Source: Paenibacillus_F sp047238265
GTDB lineage: Bacteria; Bacillota; Bacilli; Paenibacillales; NBRC-103111
NCBI RefSeq assembly: GCF_047238265.1
Contig: NZ_JBDFMM010000001.1
Coordinates: 992,001-1,056,000, forward strand
Length of the DNA: 64,000 bases
Reading direction: 5' to 3'
Numbering within the stretch: position 1 is the first letter of the stretch; each line of letters starts with the position of its first letter. Of this stretch, positions 16,343 through 25,396 are shown one piece after another. The notes beneath the pieces are model-generated. The model did not search any database, was not told the DNA's origin, and worked only from the letters and a program-made list of their open reading frames with translations. The position numbers and the translations under genes were made by a program.

Positions 16343-17458
16343 ATGCTGGAGCGATACGGACACGGCGGGGATGTATGGACGGCGGAGGAGAAGTACGGGC
16401 GCGGCCGGGAACAGTTTCTCGATTTCAGCTCGAATATGAATCCGTTCGGCCCGCCTGCGGCGGTAGAGGAAGTGCTGCGCTCAAGCTGGAAACAGATCGT
16501 GCGCTATCCCGACCCGGCCGTCAGGGAGCTTAGAGGAAAAATTGCGGCCAAATACGGAGTTCCCGCGGAATCCGTGCTGGTGGGCAACGGAGCCGCCGAA
16601 TTGATCGATCTTGCCGTGCGCGTTCTTCGGCCGGAAGTGACGGCGCTTGCGCGTCCTTCTTTCAGCGAATACGAGGATGCGGTGCTTAAAACGGGAGGCC
16701 GCATCCACAATATTCCACTGCGTGCGGAGCATGGCTTCCGGCTGCAAAAGGCGGATGCCGAAGAAGCGCTTAAGCGGTCGGATCTGCTTTTTCTAGGGCA
16801 GCCGAACAATCCGACGGGGAGGCTTATTCCCCGGGAACTGCTGAACGACTTGGCCGGCAGCGGACATCCGCTCATTCTGGATGAGGCATTTCTGGATTTC
16901 ATACCCGACGAAAAAAACGTGACGCTTTTGCGGCTTGCGGCCGAATCCAGGCATGTCGCCGTTATCCGGTCCATGACGAAGTTTTACGCAATCCCGGGAG
17001 CACGGCTCGGCTTTATTGTCGCTCATCCGGATGTGATCAGCCGTATGTCCCGCCTGCAAGTGCCGTGGAGCGTGAATTATTTCGCCCAGCTTATCGGATG
17101 CGCCGTCCTGGACGACGAAGCTTTTCATGTGAAGACCGTCTCCTGGCTGCAGGAAGAAAGTCCGTGGCTTAGGGCCGGACTTGAGGGCCTTGGGCTTGAG
17201 GTGACGCCGAACGACACGAATTATATGCTGTGCGCCCTTCCGGAGAGCGGTTCCATAAACGTCCGCGTTCTTCAGGAAGAGATGGGCAGGCGCGGGGTTC
17301 TCATCCGGGACGCTTCACTTTTCGAAGGGCTAACCACGCGGTATTTCCGTACGGCGGTCAAGCTGCGGGGCGATAACGAGCGTCTGCTTGGAGCCTTGTC
17401 CGAAGTATTGAAGGCGGCCCGGTCGGGTGAAATCTCACAGGAAGGGGGCAGCCGATGA
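16343..17458 (+). CDS. cobD: L-threonine-O-3-phosphate decarboxylase
   Basis: 371 residues; AAAGGGGGATCACT precedes the ATG. PLP enzyme of the HisC-like fold, with GNGAAELIDL, QPNNPTG, LILDEAFLDF, PLP lysine K213 in RSMTKFYAIPGARLG and YFRTAVKLR. CobD makes aminopropanol phosphate, the linker used by CbiB. Histidinol-phosphate aminotransferase is the main alternative, but the position between cobS and cobQ decides for CobD. Its stop overlaps the cobQ start. Confidence 0.88.
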   Translation: MLERYGHGGDVWTAEEKYGRGREQFLDFSSNMNPFGPPAAVEEVLRSSWKQIVRYPDPAVRELRGKIAAKYGVPAESVLVGNGAAELIDLAVRVLRPEVTALARPSFSEYEDAVLKTGGRIHNIPLRAEHGFRLQKADAEEALKRSDLLFLGQPNNPTGRLIPRELLNDLAGSGHPLILDEAFLDFIPDEKNVTLLRLAAESRHVAVIRSMTKFYAIPGARLGFIVAHPDVISRMSRLQVPWSVNYFAQLIGCAVLDDEAFHVKTVSWLQEESPWLRAGLEGLGLEVTPNDTNYMLCALPESGSINVRVLQEEMGRRGVLIRDASLFEGLTTRYFRTAVKLRGDNERLLGALSEVLKAARSGEISQEGGSR

Positions 17459-19137
17459 ACAGGCGGAATTCTACATCTGTAAAAGGCCCCGGCGGTACGG
17501 CTCCGGCTCGCCGCAGCGAGAATCCGCCGGCGCACGGACTGGAAAATACGGCCGGGATGCCGGCCAGAACCCTTATGGTACAGGGGACGGCTTCAGATGT
17601 CGGCAAAAGCATTTTAACGGCTGCTTTGTGCCGTATTTTCGTGCAGGACGGCCTCCGCGTGGCGCCTTTCAAGTCGCAGAACATGTCGCTGAACTCCTAT
17701 GTGACGCCGGACGGCAAAGAAATCGGGCGGGCCCAGGGAGTACAAGCCGATGCATGCCGTATACCGGCCACGACGGATATGAATCCGATTTTGCTGAAGC
17801 CGTCCCAGGATATGCGCTCCCAGGTGGTGGTGCACGGCAAGCCTTATCAAGACATGGACGCGCGAGCCTACCGCGAATCGTATCTGCCTCTGGCTGAGAA
17901 GGTCGTAAGGGACGCGCTGGCACGGCTCCGAGGGACGGTTGACCTCGTTGTGCTCGAAGGAGCGGGCAGCCCGGCGGAAATCAACCTGAAAGACCGGGAT
18001 ATCGTAAATATGCGGATGGCCAAGTGGGCCGAAGCTCCCGTGATCCTTGTGGCGGATATCGACCGGGGCGGGGTGTTCGCGTCCATCGTCGGCACGCTGG
18101 AGCTGCTGGAGCCGGAGGAGCGGGACCGGGTAAAGGGATTTGTCATCAACAAATTCCGTGGCGACGTCAGTCTGCTGAAGCCGGGGCTGGACTGGTTGGA
18201 AGAGAGGACGGGAAAGCCCGTTCTCGGCGTGGTTCCTTATTATCCGAAGCTGGGGATTGAAGACGAGGACTCCGCTTCACTGGATTCCAAAAGAAGGCTG
18301 GCCCCGGCTCCGGCGGGCCGGCAGGAGGAGCAGCGGCCGGATGTGCTGGATATCGCGGTCGTCCGGCTGCCCCGGATTTCCAACTTCACGGATATCGATC
18401 CGCTGCACGAAGAGCCGGACGTGTCCGTGCGTTATGTCGGCAGCGCCGGCGAATGGGGGAATCCGGATATCGTCGTTGTGCCGGGAAGCAAAAATACGAT
18501 GAGCGATCTTCTTTTTCTGCGGGAAAGCGGTCTGGCGGATCAAATCGTCCGCCATGCGGCCAGCGGAGGCCGGGTTGCCGGGATATGCGGAGGATACCAG
18601 ATGCTGGGTGCCGCACTTTCGGACCCGCTCGGAACGGAATCCGATTTCAAGGGAGACCGGGAGGGGCTGGGCCTTCTGCCGGTGGCGACTGAATTTACGC
18701 CGGAGAAAAAGACGGTCCGTGCCGAAGGAAGCTGCGGACTCTTTCGTCAAAAGCCTGACCTGCCTGTAGACGGCTACGAAATTCATATGGGCGTAACGAG
18801 GATGACGGACGAGTCGTCGGAGCGGCCTTTTCGCCTGCGTGCTTCCCTGACGGGTTCCGGGGATGAAGGCGGTTCGGCGGACGGCTTGCATCCCGAGGGA
18901 GCTTCGGCTTTCGAAGGACGGGTCTGGGGAACGTATCTTCACGGCATTCTGCATAACGACGACTTCCGCAGATGCTGGCTGAACGAGGCCCGCCAATGCA
19001 AGGGGTGGGATGCCCTTCCCGCCGAACTTCGCTTCCGGGAAAAACGGGAAGAAGCGTTCGACCGGCTCGCGGATCACGTCCGCAGTCATATCGACATGGA
19101 TCTTTTGTACGAGATCGCGGGTTTAACTCGTGAATAA
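17455..19137 (+). CDS. cobQ: Cobyric acid synthase (glutamine-hydrolysing)
   Basis: 560 residues. ATG 17455 overlaps the previous stop and has GGAAGGGGG upstream, so a ~35-residue extra N terminus is included; a later ATG at 17557 would give the usual family start. The N-terminal ATPase domain has VQGTASDVGKS and FKSQNMSLNSYVTPDGKEIGRAQ; the C-terminal class I glutaminase has the nucleophile C378 in VAGICGGYQMLG and a C-terminal histidine region (GTYLHGILHND). It amidates four side chains of adenosylcobyrinate a,c-diamide. Confidence 0.94.
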   Translation: MNRRNSTSVKGPGGTAPARRSENPPAHGLENTAGMPARTLMVQGTASDVGKSILTAALCRIFVQDGLRVAPFKSQNMSLNSYVTPDGKEIGRAQGVQADACRIPATTDMNPILLKPSQDMRSQVVVHGKPYQDMDARAYRESYLPLAEKVVRDALARLRGTVDLVVLEGAGSPAEINLKDRDIVNMRMAKWAEAPVILVADIDRGGVFASIVGTLELLEPEERDRVKGFVINKFRGDVSLLKPGLDWLEERTGKPVLGVVPYYPKLGIEDEDSASLDSKRRLAPAPAGRQEEQRPDVLDIAVVRLPRISNFTDIDPLHEEPDVSVRYVGSAGEWGNPDIVVVPGSKNTMSDLLFLRESGLADQIVRHAASGGRVAGICGGYQMLGAALSDPLGTESDFKGDREGLGLLPVATEFTPEKKTVRAEGSCGLFRQKPDLPVDGYEIHMGVTRMTDESSERPFRLRASLTGSGDEGGSADGLHPEGASAFEGRVWGTYLHGILHNDDFRRCWLNEARQCKGWDALPAELRFREKREEAFDRLADHVRSHIDMDLLYEIAGLTRE

Positions 19138-19188
19138 AAGCGTCCGGTCGGGTTTCGGGAAAAGCGATGATGATCTCACGGGATCCAT

Positions 19189-19217
19189 TTGCACTGCCTG
19201 TCCGGTAAAGCTATGAT
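19189..19217 (+). promoter_or_regulatory. Sigma-A-like promoter of the adenosyltransferase gene
   Basis: TTGCAC at 19189-19194 and TATGAT at 19212-19217 with a 17-base spacer, about 100 bases before the GTG start. It suggests that this gene is transcribed apart from the cob cluster. Confidence 0.65.
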
Positions 19218-19319
19218 AAGAAAAAGAGCCTTTCGGAGCTATGAAGCGGACGGGCGGGGTTGATTTTTTTTAACCGGCATAAATTAAGGAATAAATTTGG
19301 CGTGAGCGGAGGAATACAG

Positions 19320-19889
19320 GTGAAAATTTATACGAGAACTGGAGACGCCGGCAAAACGGGTGTCATCGGCGGACGTGTCGATAAAGACGACGAACGGGTG
19401 GAAGCCTATGGAACAGTGGACGAGCTGAACTGTTATCTGGGGCAGGCCATGAGCTTCATGGACCCCGAGAAGTTTGCCGATCTGCTGGAAGATTTGCTTA
19501 CGGTCCAGCATGAGCTGTTTGACTGCGGATCGGATTTAGCTCTGCTTAAAACGGAATTGCGGCCTTTTAAAGTGACGGCTGAAATGGTCGACAATCTGGA
19601 GACGTGGATCGATAAATACGATGCCGAGACGCCCGATATTACACGGTTCATTCTGCCGGGGGGCAGCCGGAGCTCAGCTGCGCTTCACATCTGCCGGACC
19701 GTATGCCGCCGTGCCGAAAGGCGCGTCGTGACGCTGGCCCGCACCCAGGAAATCAATGTGGAGGTACGCCGTTACCTCAACCGCCTGTCGGATCTTTTCT
19801 TCACGATTGCCCGTACGGCCAACTTCAGGGAAGGTCAGACGGACGTGGAATACGTCCGCAGCGCCGAGGTGTTCCGACGGAAAAAATGA
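19320..19889 (+). CDS. ATP:cob(I)alamin adenosyltransferase, PduO type
   Basis: Start at GTG 19320, six bases after GCGGAGGA; the longer frame from 19260 has no ribosome site. 189 residues with the PduO N-terminal signature KIYTRTGDAGKTG, GTVDELNCYLG, ILPGGSRSSAALHICRTVCRRAERRVV and RYLNRLSDLFFTIAR. It adenosylates cob(I)alamin, giving the coenzyme sensed by the riboswitch at 9160. The product overlaps the next gene by four bases. Confidence 0.93.
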   Translation: MKIYTRTGDAGKTGVIGGRVDKDDERVEAYGTVDELNCYLGQAMSFMDPEKFADLLEDLLTVQHELFDCGSDLALLKTELRPFKVTAEMVDNLETWIDKYDAETPDITRFILPGGSRSSAALHICRTVCRRAERRVVTLARTQEINVEVRRYLNRLSDLFFTIARTANFREGQTDVEYVRSAEVFRRKK

Positions 19890-21040
19890 TGAATTATTAC
19901 AGTCCTCTAACGTATGTGGTCCCTCCCGACGAGGAGGGCTTTTATCTGAAAACGATTTTGCAAAACCGGATGGGCCTCTCGCGTAAACTGCTTTCCAGAC
20001 TCAAACTGACGGAACAGGGGATCACCGTCAACGGCAACCGTGAATACATCAGCATCAAAGTGAAGAGCGGGGATGTGGTCGAAATCCGGATGCAGGAGGA
20101 AGAGTCGGAGGATATTTTGCCTCAGGATCTTCCCCTTGAAATTTTGTTCGAAGACGAGCATCTGCTCATTGTGAATAAACAATCCGGAATGATCGTGCAT
20201 CCGACGCACGGGCATTATTTGAACACGGTGGCCAACGCCGCCGTGCATCACTGGAAGGAGCGTGGAGAGAACGTCCGTTTCCGGCCGGTTCACCGGCTCG
20301 ATCAGGAAACCTCGGGCGTGCTTGCGATTGCCAAAAATCCGTATGTACACCAGCAGATTTCGGAGCAGATGATCGCTCACAGCATAACGAAGGAGTATCT
20401 GGCTATCGTATATGGCACGGTAGCGGAGGAACGGGGTACGATCGACGCTCCGATCGACCGCGACCCGGAACAGCCGCACGTTCGCATCGTGACGCCGTCC
20501 GGTTACCGGGCCGTCACTCACTACGAGGTGGTGCGCCGTTATGACGGCATCACTCTGGTGCGGCTGATGCTGGAAACCGGGCGGACGCATCAAATCCGCG
20601 TCCATATGAAGCACCTCGGCCACCCGCTCCTCGGTGACAAGATGTACGGCCCCGAGGCGGATGCCCAGGGGCGTACGGGAGACGGCAGTGTGTCGGGAGA
20701 GGCCGCGACCGCTGAAGCGGAAGGCACGCGCGTTGCCGCCGAGGACGCGGGAGCGGGACGTGCAGTCGGTGAAGCCGCGCACGATGACGCCGGAGCGGAG
20801 TGTGCAGCCGGTAAAGCTGCGCACGAGAACGCCCGGGCAGAGCGTGCAGCCGGTGAAGCCATGCACGAGAACGCCCGGGCAGTTTTCGCCGGAACGCCGG
20901 CGCAGTCCGCCCCGGAGCTCGCCCGGCAGGCGCTGCACGCGTACCGGCTCGGCTTTATCCACCCGGGCACGCGGGAGCGGGTGGAGTTCACCGCGCCGCT
21001 GCCGGCGGACATGCAGGCGGTTCTCGACGCCTGCGAGTAG
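19886..21040 (+). CDS. RluD-family pseudouridine synthase with repeat insert
   Basis: Start at ATG 19886 (or 19889), overlapping the previous stop. 384 residues: N-terminal S4-like RNA-binding segment (ISRKLLSRLKLTEQGITVNG-type), then the catalytic domain with D139 in HRLDQETSG, and GRTHQIRVHMKHLGHPLLGDKMYG. Between that motif and the final strand (YRLGFIHPGTRERVEFTAPLP) lies a ~75-residue Ala/Glu/Gly-rich insert containing three 14-residue repeats, absent from ordinary family members. The enzyme should modify uridine in rRNA; the exact site cannot be told. Confidence 0.85.
   Translation: MMNYYSPLTYVVPPDEEGFYLKTILQNRMGLSRKLLSRLKLTEQGITVNGNREYISIKVKSGDVVEIRMQEEESEDILPQDLPLEILFEDEHLLIVNKQSGMIVHPTHGHYLNTVANAAVHHWKERGENVRFRPVHRLDQETSGVLAIAKNPYVHQQISEQMIAHSITKEYLAIVYGTVAEERGTIDAPIDRDPEQPHVRIVTPSGYRAVTHYEVVRRYDGITLVRLMLETGRTHQIRVHMKHLGHPLLGDKMYGPEADAQGRTGDGSVSGEAATAEAEGTRVAAEDAGAGRAVGEAAHDDAGAECAAGKAAHENARAERAAGEAMHENARAVFAGTPAQSAPELARQALHAYRLGFIHPGTRERVEFTAPLPADMQAVLDACE
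20747..20884 (+). repeat. 42-bp (14-codon) in-frame repeats within the pseudouridine synthase gene
   Basis: Units 20747-20788, 20789-20830 and 20831-20872 plus a partial copy to 20884 encode AGAGRAVGEAAHDD, AGAECAAGKAAHEN and ARAERAAGEAMHEN. Copies two and three are the most alike. The length keeps the frame, so the insert can expand without breaking the gene. Confidence 0.85.
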
Positions 21041-21296
21041 CCTATCCGCGGCAAGCCGTCTCTGCGGCCTGCTGTGATCTCATGCCACAGTCCGCTGGTA
21101 CCCTGCCGCTGGCCGGCGCATGGGCTATACTTCCGGCAAGCGGCAGGCAGAAGCAGGCACTCCGCAGCTTGTCCGCGCGCGCTTTGCCCGCTCTTTAACC
21201 GCAAGCTCCCGCCGGGCACGGCGGACTTGTGGAACTTTTCCGGCCGCCCTGCGTATAAAAGCATGCGGCAAGCCAGGCCGAGATTTTTAAAACCAG

Positions 21297-21326
21297 CCTC
21301 CCCGCCGCCTCGGCAGGAGGTTTTTT
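21297..21326 (+). terminator. Terminator after the pseudouridine synthase gene
   Basis: CCTCC and GGAGG with an inner CCGCCG/CGGC pairing, followed by six T. It lies in the 420-base gap 21041-21460, in which I see no gene; the upstream part is GC-rich without a credible ORF. Confidence 0.7.
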
Positions 21327-21460
21327 CGAATACGTGAATCGCAGACAGACCGGGGTTCGACCGGCCGTCACGCAGAGCCTCAACGATCGCCGGGGATTTG
21401 TAGGCGTTGGAAAGCAATCAGATCAACCACCAAATGTCCCATGAAAGGAAGTCTCATCTT

Positions 21461-21817
21461 ATGTCCGTAACGATTTATGAATACAGCAAATGCAGCACAT
21501 GCCGCAATGCTCTGAAATGGCTGCGCGCCAAAGGGCTCGATCCGGTAACCGTTCCGATTGTGGAAAAGCCTCCGACCGCAGAAGAAATCCGCGTTCTTGT
21601 CCGCAACAGCGGCCTTGAGCTCAAAAAGTTTTTTAATACGAGTGGTGAGGTGTACAAAGAGCTCGGTCTCAAGGACAAGCTGGGAAGTATGACGGAGGAC
21701 GAACAGCTGGCCCTGCTCGCATCCAACGGCAAATTGCTCAAAAGGCCGATCGTAACGGACGGCAGCAAGGTTACCGTGGGTTTTAAGGAAGCCGACTTTG
21801 AGAAGGCATGGGGGTAA
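21461..21817 (+). CDS. ArsC/Spx-family thioredoxin-fold protein
   Basis: Start at ATG 21461 after GAAAGGAAG. 118 residues. The N terminus YEYSKCSTCRNALKWLRAKG carries the CxxC pair seen in Spx and YusI-type proteins, and the C terminus has the conserved LKRPIVTDGSKVTVGF. The family includes redox-sensing RNA-polymerase-binding regulators (Spx, MgsR) and arsenate-reductase-like proteins; without the RNA-polymerase contact residues being checkable I leave it at family level. Confidence 0.82.
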   Translation: MSVTIYEYSKCSTCRNALKWLRAKGLDPVTVPIVEKPPTAEEIRVLVRNSGLELKKFFNTSGEVYKELGLKDKLGSMTEDEQLALLASNGKLLKRPIVTDGSKVTVGFKEADFEKAWG

Positions 21818-21865
21818 CGGAGGCATCCCGAGGGGGTCGTCCGTTTCCCGAAAGGGGTGAAGGAA

Positions 21866-22939
21866 TTGCCGGAAAATCAATCGTCCAAATCCACTAAAAA
21901 AAATCCGCTCTGGGTTTTTGGTGCCATAGGCGCTTTTCTTCTAAAATTCGGAAAGTTCGGAAAATTCGGAGCGACGATCATTTCAATCGCCATTACGATC
22001 GCCAGTTATGCGATTATTGCTCCGCTGCCGTTCGCTATCGGTCTGGTAGCGATGATTTTTATCCATGAAATCGGTCATGTCCTCGCGGCCAAGAAAAAAG
22101 GGCTTCCGGTCACGGCACCTCTATTCATTCCGTTTCTGGGTGCGCTGATCAGCATGAAACGAAATCCGAGGGATGCCGTAACGGAAGCGTATATCGCTTA
22201 CGGCGGGCCGCTGCTCGGAACGATCGGGGCTACGGCCACTTATGCCCTGGGTGTGTACGCCGACTCCAACCTGCTCATTTCAATCGCGTATACCGGATTT
22301 TTTCTGAACCTGATCAACCTTCTTCCGATCCATCCGCTGGACGGAGGACGTATCTCGACCGCCGTGACCCGCTGGCTGTGGCTGGTCGGTCTGATCGGCG
22401 GACTGGCTGTTATCATTTATTTGCGAAGCTTCCTGTTCCTTTTCATCTGGGCTTTATTCGCCTGGGATTTATACAAAAAATTCGTCAAATTCCGCGACAA
22501 GCCTCAGCTTATGCATTTTCAGCCGCGTTTTGACATGACGGCCCACCATTTGCTGGCGCACGGGTATATGATTCCGGGAGAAGATCACCGCCGCGATCTT
22601 GCTTTTACGACCTACTCCGAGCTGAGCGGGGATGAGGCAGGCGTGCAGATGATCCACACCTCCTGGGACGCGATCGAATTCGAAACAAAATTCGCCCTGC
22701 CCCGGCAGGCAGTGGTTCACCGTGTCCAGGTGGTAAAAATCGAACGGGTTACGCGCGAAGACGGCCTGCATCTGGTTCTGCACTTCGACGTCGAATTGGA
22801 GCCGTTCGAAAACAACGCTTATTACGAGGTTCCCACGGCTTCACGCTGGAAGTTCGGAGCGGCTTACTTCGCCCTCGCCGTCTACCTGCTGGCTATGATG
22901 AACTGGGTGCACAGGGTGCTGCCCGCGGCCGCTTATTAA
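21866..22939 (+). CDS. Membrane zinc metalloprotease, M50/site-2 family
   Basis: TTG 21866 is preferred (AAAGGGGTG eight bases upstream); GTG 21857 is possible. 357 residues. About five membrane helices carry the intramembrane active site H67EIGH71 and the second metal-binding motif with D159 in LLPIHPLDGGR. The C-terminal ~140 residues are soluble and not recognised. Members cleave transmembrane substrates, for example in sigma-factor activation. It is followed closely by an aminotransferase gene. Confidence 0.85.
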   Translation: MPENQSSKSTKKNPLWVFGAIGAFLLKFGKFGKFGATIISIAITIASYAIIAPLPFAIGLVAMIFIHEIGHVLAAKKKGLPVTAPLFIPFLGALISMKRNPRDAVTEAYIAYGGPLLGTIGATATYALGVYADSNLLISIAYTGFFLNLINLLPIHPLDGGRISTAVTRWLWLVGLIGGLAVIIYLRSFLFLFIWALFAWDLYKKFVKFRDKPQLMHFQPRFDMTAHHLLAHGYMIPGEDHRRDLAFTTYSELSGDEAGVQMIHTSWDAIEFETKFALPRQAVVHRVQVVKIERVTREDGLHLVLHFDVELEPFENNAYYEVPTASRWKFGAAYFALAVYLLAMMNWVHRVLPAAAY

Positions 22940-22969
22940 ACAAGACGATTCAAGGGGGAAACGAAGCGG

Positions 22970-24151
22970 ATGAAAACATACGGCTCGACAAGATTGGACA
23001 GTCTGGGATCGGCTATTTTCGCCGAGGTTGCCCAGTGGAGAAGGGAGGCGGAAGAGCGCGGCGTCGATGTCATCGACCTAGGAATCGGCAGTCCCGACCT
23101 TCCGCCTTCTCCGCGTGTCATCGAGGCCCTGGCGGAAGCCGTGAAGAATCCGCAGGCCTACGGCTATCCGGGCTCGGAAGGAACGCCCGAATTCCGCAGG
23201 GCGGCCGCGGCCTGGATGCACCGGCGGTTCGGGGTCACGCTTGACCCGCAGCGCGAGGTGCTGGCCTTGATGGGCTCGCAGGACGGACTGGCCCATCTGG
23301 CCATGGCCCTGTGCAATCCCGGGGATACGGCGCTCGTGCCCGATCCCGGCTATCCCATTTATGCCGCCAGTCTCGTTCTGGCCGGCGTTGAACCCGTTCG
23401 GATGCCCCTGAGGGAATCGAACGGGTTTCTTCCGCAGCTGGAGGACATCCCGCCGGAAACGGCGGAGAAAGCCTCCTTCCTGCTGCTGAGCTATCCCGGC
23501 AATCCGATTCCCGAGGCGGCGGACCGGGCTTTTTACGAAAAAGCGCTTGCCTTCGCCGAGCGTTACGATCTTCTGATCGTACACGATCTGGCTTATTCGG
23601 AGCTGGCCTTCGACGGTTACAAACCGATGAGTATTCTGGAACTGGAAGGCGCGGAGAAGAGGGCGGTGGAATTTCATTCCCTGTCCAAAAGCTTCAACAT
23701 GGCAGGCTGCCGGATCGCCTTTATGGCCGGTAATGCCGAAGCGGTCGACGCTTTGCGCCGGTTGAAGGCCAACATCGACTACGGCGTCTTCCTGCCAGTC
23801 CAGCAGGCAGCTGTTGTGGCTCTGGAGGAGGAAACGTCGTTTCCGGCTTCCATTTCGGCGGTGTATGAACGAAGACGGGATGTGCTCGTGGACGGTCTTC
23901 ACCGGATCGGCTGGCAGGTACCCCGGCCTAAAGCGACGATGTTTGTCTGGGCCAAAATCCCGCAAGGGTGGACTTCCCGACATATTTCTCGGGAAATATT
24001 AGAGCGCGCGGGGGTAGCGATGATCCCCGGGGACGCCTTCGGGGCAGAGGGAGAGGGCTATGTGCGGATAGCGCTTGTCCAGCCGGAAGAACGCCTTCGG
24101 GAAGCCGTGTCTAGAATCGGCGAAATATGGCGATCAATTAGCGAAAGATAG
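22970..24151 (+). CDS. Class I aminotransferase (LL-diaminopimelate-aminotransferase-like)
   Basis: 393 residues; AAGGGGGAAACG precedes the ATG. Fold-type I PLP enzyme with IDLGIGSPDLPPS, the LLLSYPGNPIPE motif, the PLP aspartate in IVHDLAYSEL, K240 in SLSKSFNMAGCRIAFM and the arginine in GYVRIALV. The NPIPE and SLSKSFNMAG wording resembles DapL-like and PatA-type enzymes; the substrate is uncertain. Confidence 0.8.
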   Translation: MKTYGSTRLDSLGSAIFAEVAQWRREAEERGVDVIDLGIGSPDLPPSPRVIEALAEAVKNPQAYGYPGSEGTPEFRRAAAAWMHRRFGVTLDPQREVLALMGSQDGLAHLAMALCNPGDTALVPDPGYPIYAASLVLAGVEPVRMPLRESNGFLPQLEDIPPETAEKASFLLLSYPGNPIPEAADRAFYEKALAFAERYDLLIVHDLAYSELAFDGYKPMSILELEGAEKRAVEFHSLSKSFNMAGCRIAFMAGNAEAVDALRRLKANIDYGVFLPVQQAAVVALEEETSFPASISAVYERRRDVLVDGLHRIGWQVPRPKATMFVWAKIPQGWTSRHISREILERAGVAMIPGDAFGAEGEGYVRIALVQPEERLREAVSRIGEIWRSISER

Positions 24152-24259
24152 AAAACTACATAAAATTTCCAAACAACCCGTTTTAAAGAAGGAAAAAATG
24201 CCAAGAATGAGTAAAGTAATAGAGATTCTTCTATGAAACAGGGTTGAAAGGAGTTAATT

Positions 24260-25396
24260 ATGGATTCTATCTTTTCGCTGTCCGAGCTGCTGTCCCAACA
24301 GAAGCCTTCTTCCCTTGTGGAAATTCCGGGTGTGCTCGGCCAAACTTTTGGACAAGCGACGCTATCGACAACTTTGCCTATTAGCAAGCTCTTTTCTATT
24401 TACGAGGTGGATCTGGAAGTTCAGCGTGCTATCATTCCGCGCAATCTCAGCAAGCTGATGGATTATGTTTCGCTTTATCTCGATAATCATCAGCCGATTT
24501 ATTTCCCGGGTGTTATTTTCTCGGCTAGAGGGGCCGGCAGCTACGACTCCGAGCAGCACGTATTCCAGCTGCAGCCGATTGAGAAATTGTATGTCGTCGA
24601 CGGGCAGCACAGGCTGGCGGCCTTCCAGCGTTTGATGGAAACGCTTCAAAGCCAGATGGCGCGCGCCAAAGACCGCAGGGAATACGACCGGATGGAAGAA
24701 ATCACGGAAAAACTGAGCCGCCTGTACGCATTCCCGGTCTCGACGATGATCTATCTCGACATAGACGCGCGTCAGGAACGCCAGTTGTTCTCGGATATTA
24801 ACAAGCTTCCGCGCAAAATCGGCGGAAATCTGGCAGTTCTCCGGGATCAGCGCCGTTTCTATCACGTAACCGCCTCGCAGCTTGTAGAGAAAGCGCCGGT
24901 GATGCAGCACATTCCGGTCGATATGTTTTCCGAACGCGGAAAAGCGCCGGAATTTCTGTTCACGTATCATCTTCTGATCGAAATTCTGGTTGCCTTGTTT
25001 GAAGGACGCATGAAGTCCGGCGCCCGCAACAACGGCTATCACTATGAAGAAGAAGAAGTGGCGGATCACTTGTCGCTCAGCTCCTTCTACTTTCAACAGC
25101 TGCTCAAATATTTGCCGGAGCCGGTTAAGGGCGAGCCCGCCTGGTCGGAGAACATACAAATCGCGCTTGCGCTCTTCTTCCACGAGGAAGCGACCAAAAG
25201 CGCGAAGTTCAACCGCTATGCGCTGGAATATGCGACGAAAATCCTGCCTCATATCGACTGGAACGCGATTTTCAGCGGAGACGAGAAAGACCGGCTTCCG
25301 CGCCGTTCGCGGATAATGAAGGCTTATCAATATATCCGCTCATTCTATCAGGAGCAGCACCTGTTCCTGATCAGCGATAAGGAGGATGTCGGCTGA
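24260..25396 (+). CDS. DGQHR-domain protein (DndB-like), first of a pair
   Basis: 378 residues; GAAAGGAGTTAATT precedes the ATG. The DGQHR motif begins at residue 114 (YVVDGQHRLAAFQRL) and QLFSDIN is at 175-181. These are the hallmarks of the DGQHR/DndB family, whose best-known member represses phosphorothioate DNA-modification genes. There is no membrane segment or signal. The stop overlaps the start of the second DGQHR gene (TGATGG), so the two are co-translated. No dndC, dndD, dndE or dptFGH gene is within reach in the window, so a role in phosphorothioation is not supported here. Biochemical function unknown. Confidence 0.8.
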   Translation: MDSIFSLSELLSQQKPSSLVEIPGVLGQTFGQATLSTTLPISKLFSIYEVDLEVQRAIIPRNLSKLMDYVSLYLDNHQPIYFPGVIFSARGAGSYDSEQHVFQLQPIEKLYVVDGQHRLAAFQRLMETLQSQMARAKDRREYDRMEEITEKLSRLYAFPVSTMIYLDIDARQERQLFSDINKLPRKIGGNLAVLRDQRRFYHVTASQLVEKAPVMQHIPVDMFSERGKAPEFLFTYHLLIEILVALFEGRMKSGARNNGYHYEEEEVADHLSLSSFYFQQLLKYLPEPVKGEPAWSENIQIALALFFHEEATKSAKFNRYALEYATKILPHIDWNAIFSGDEKDRLPRRSRIMKAYQYIRSFYQEQHLFLISDKEDVG

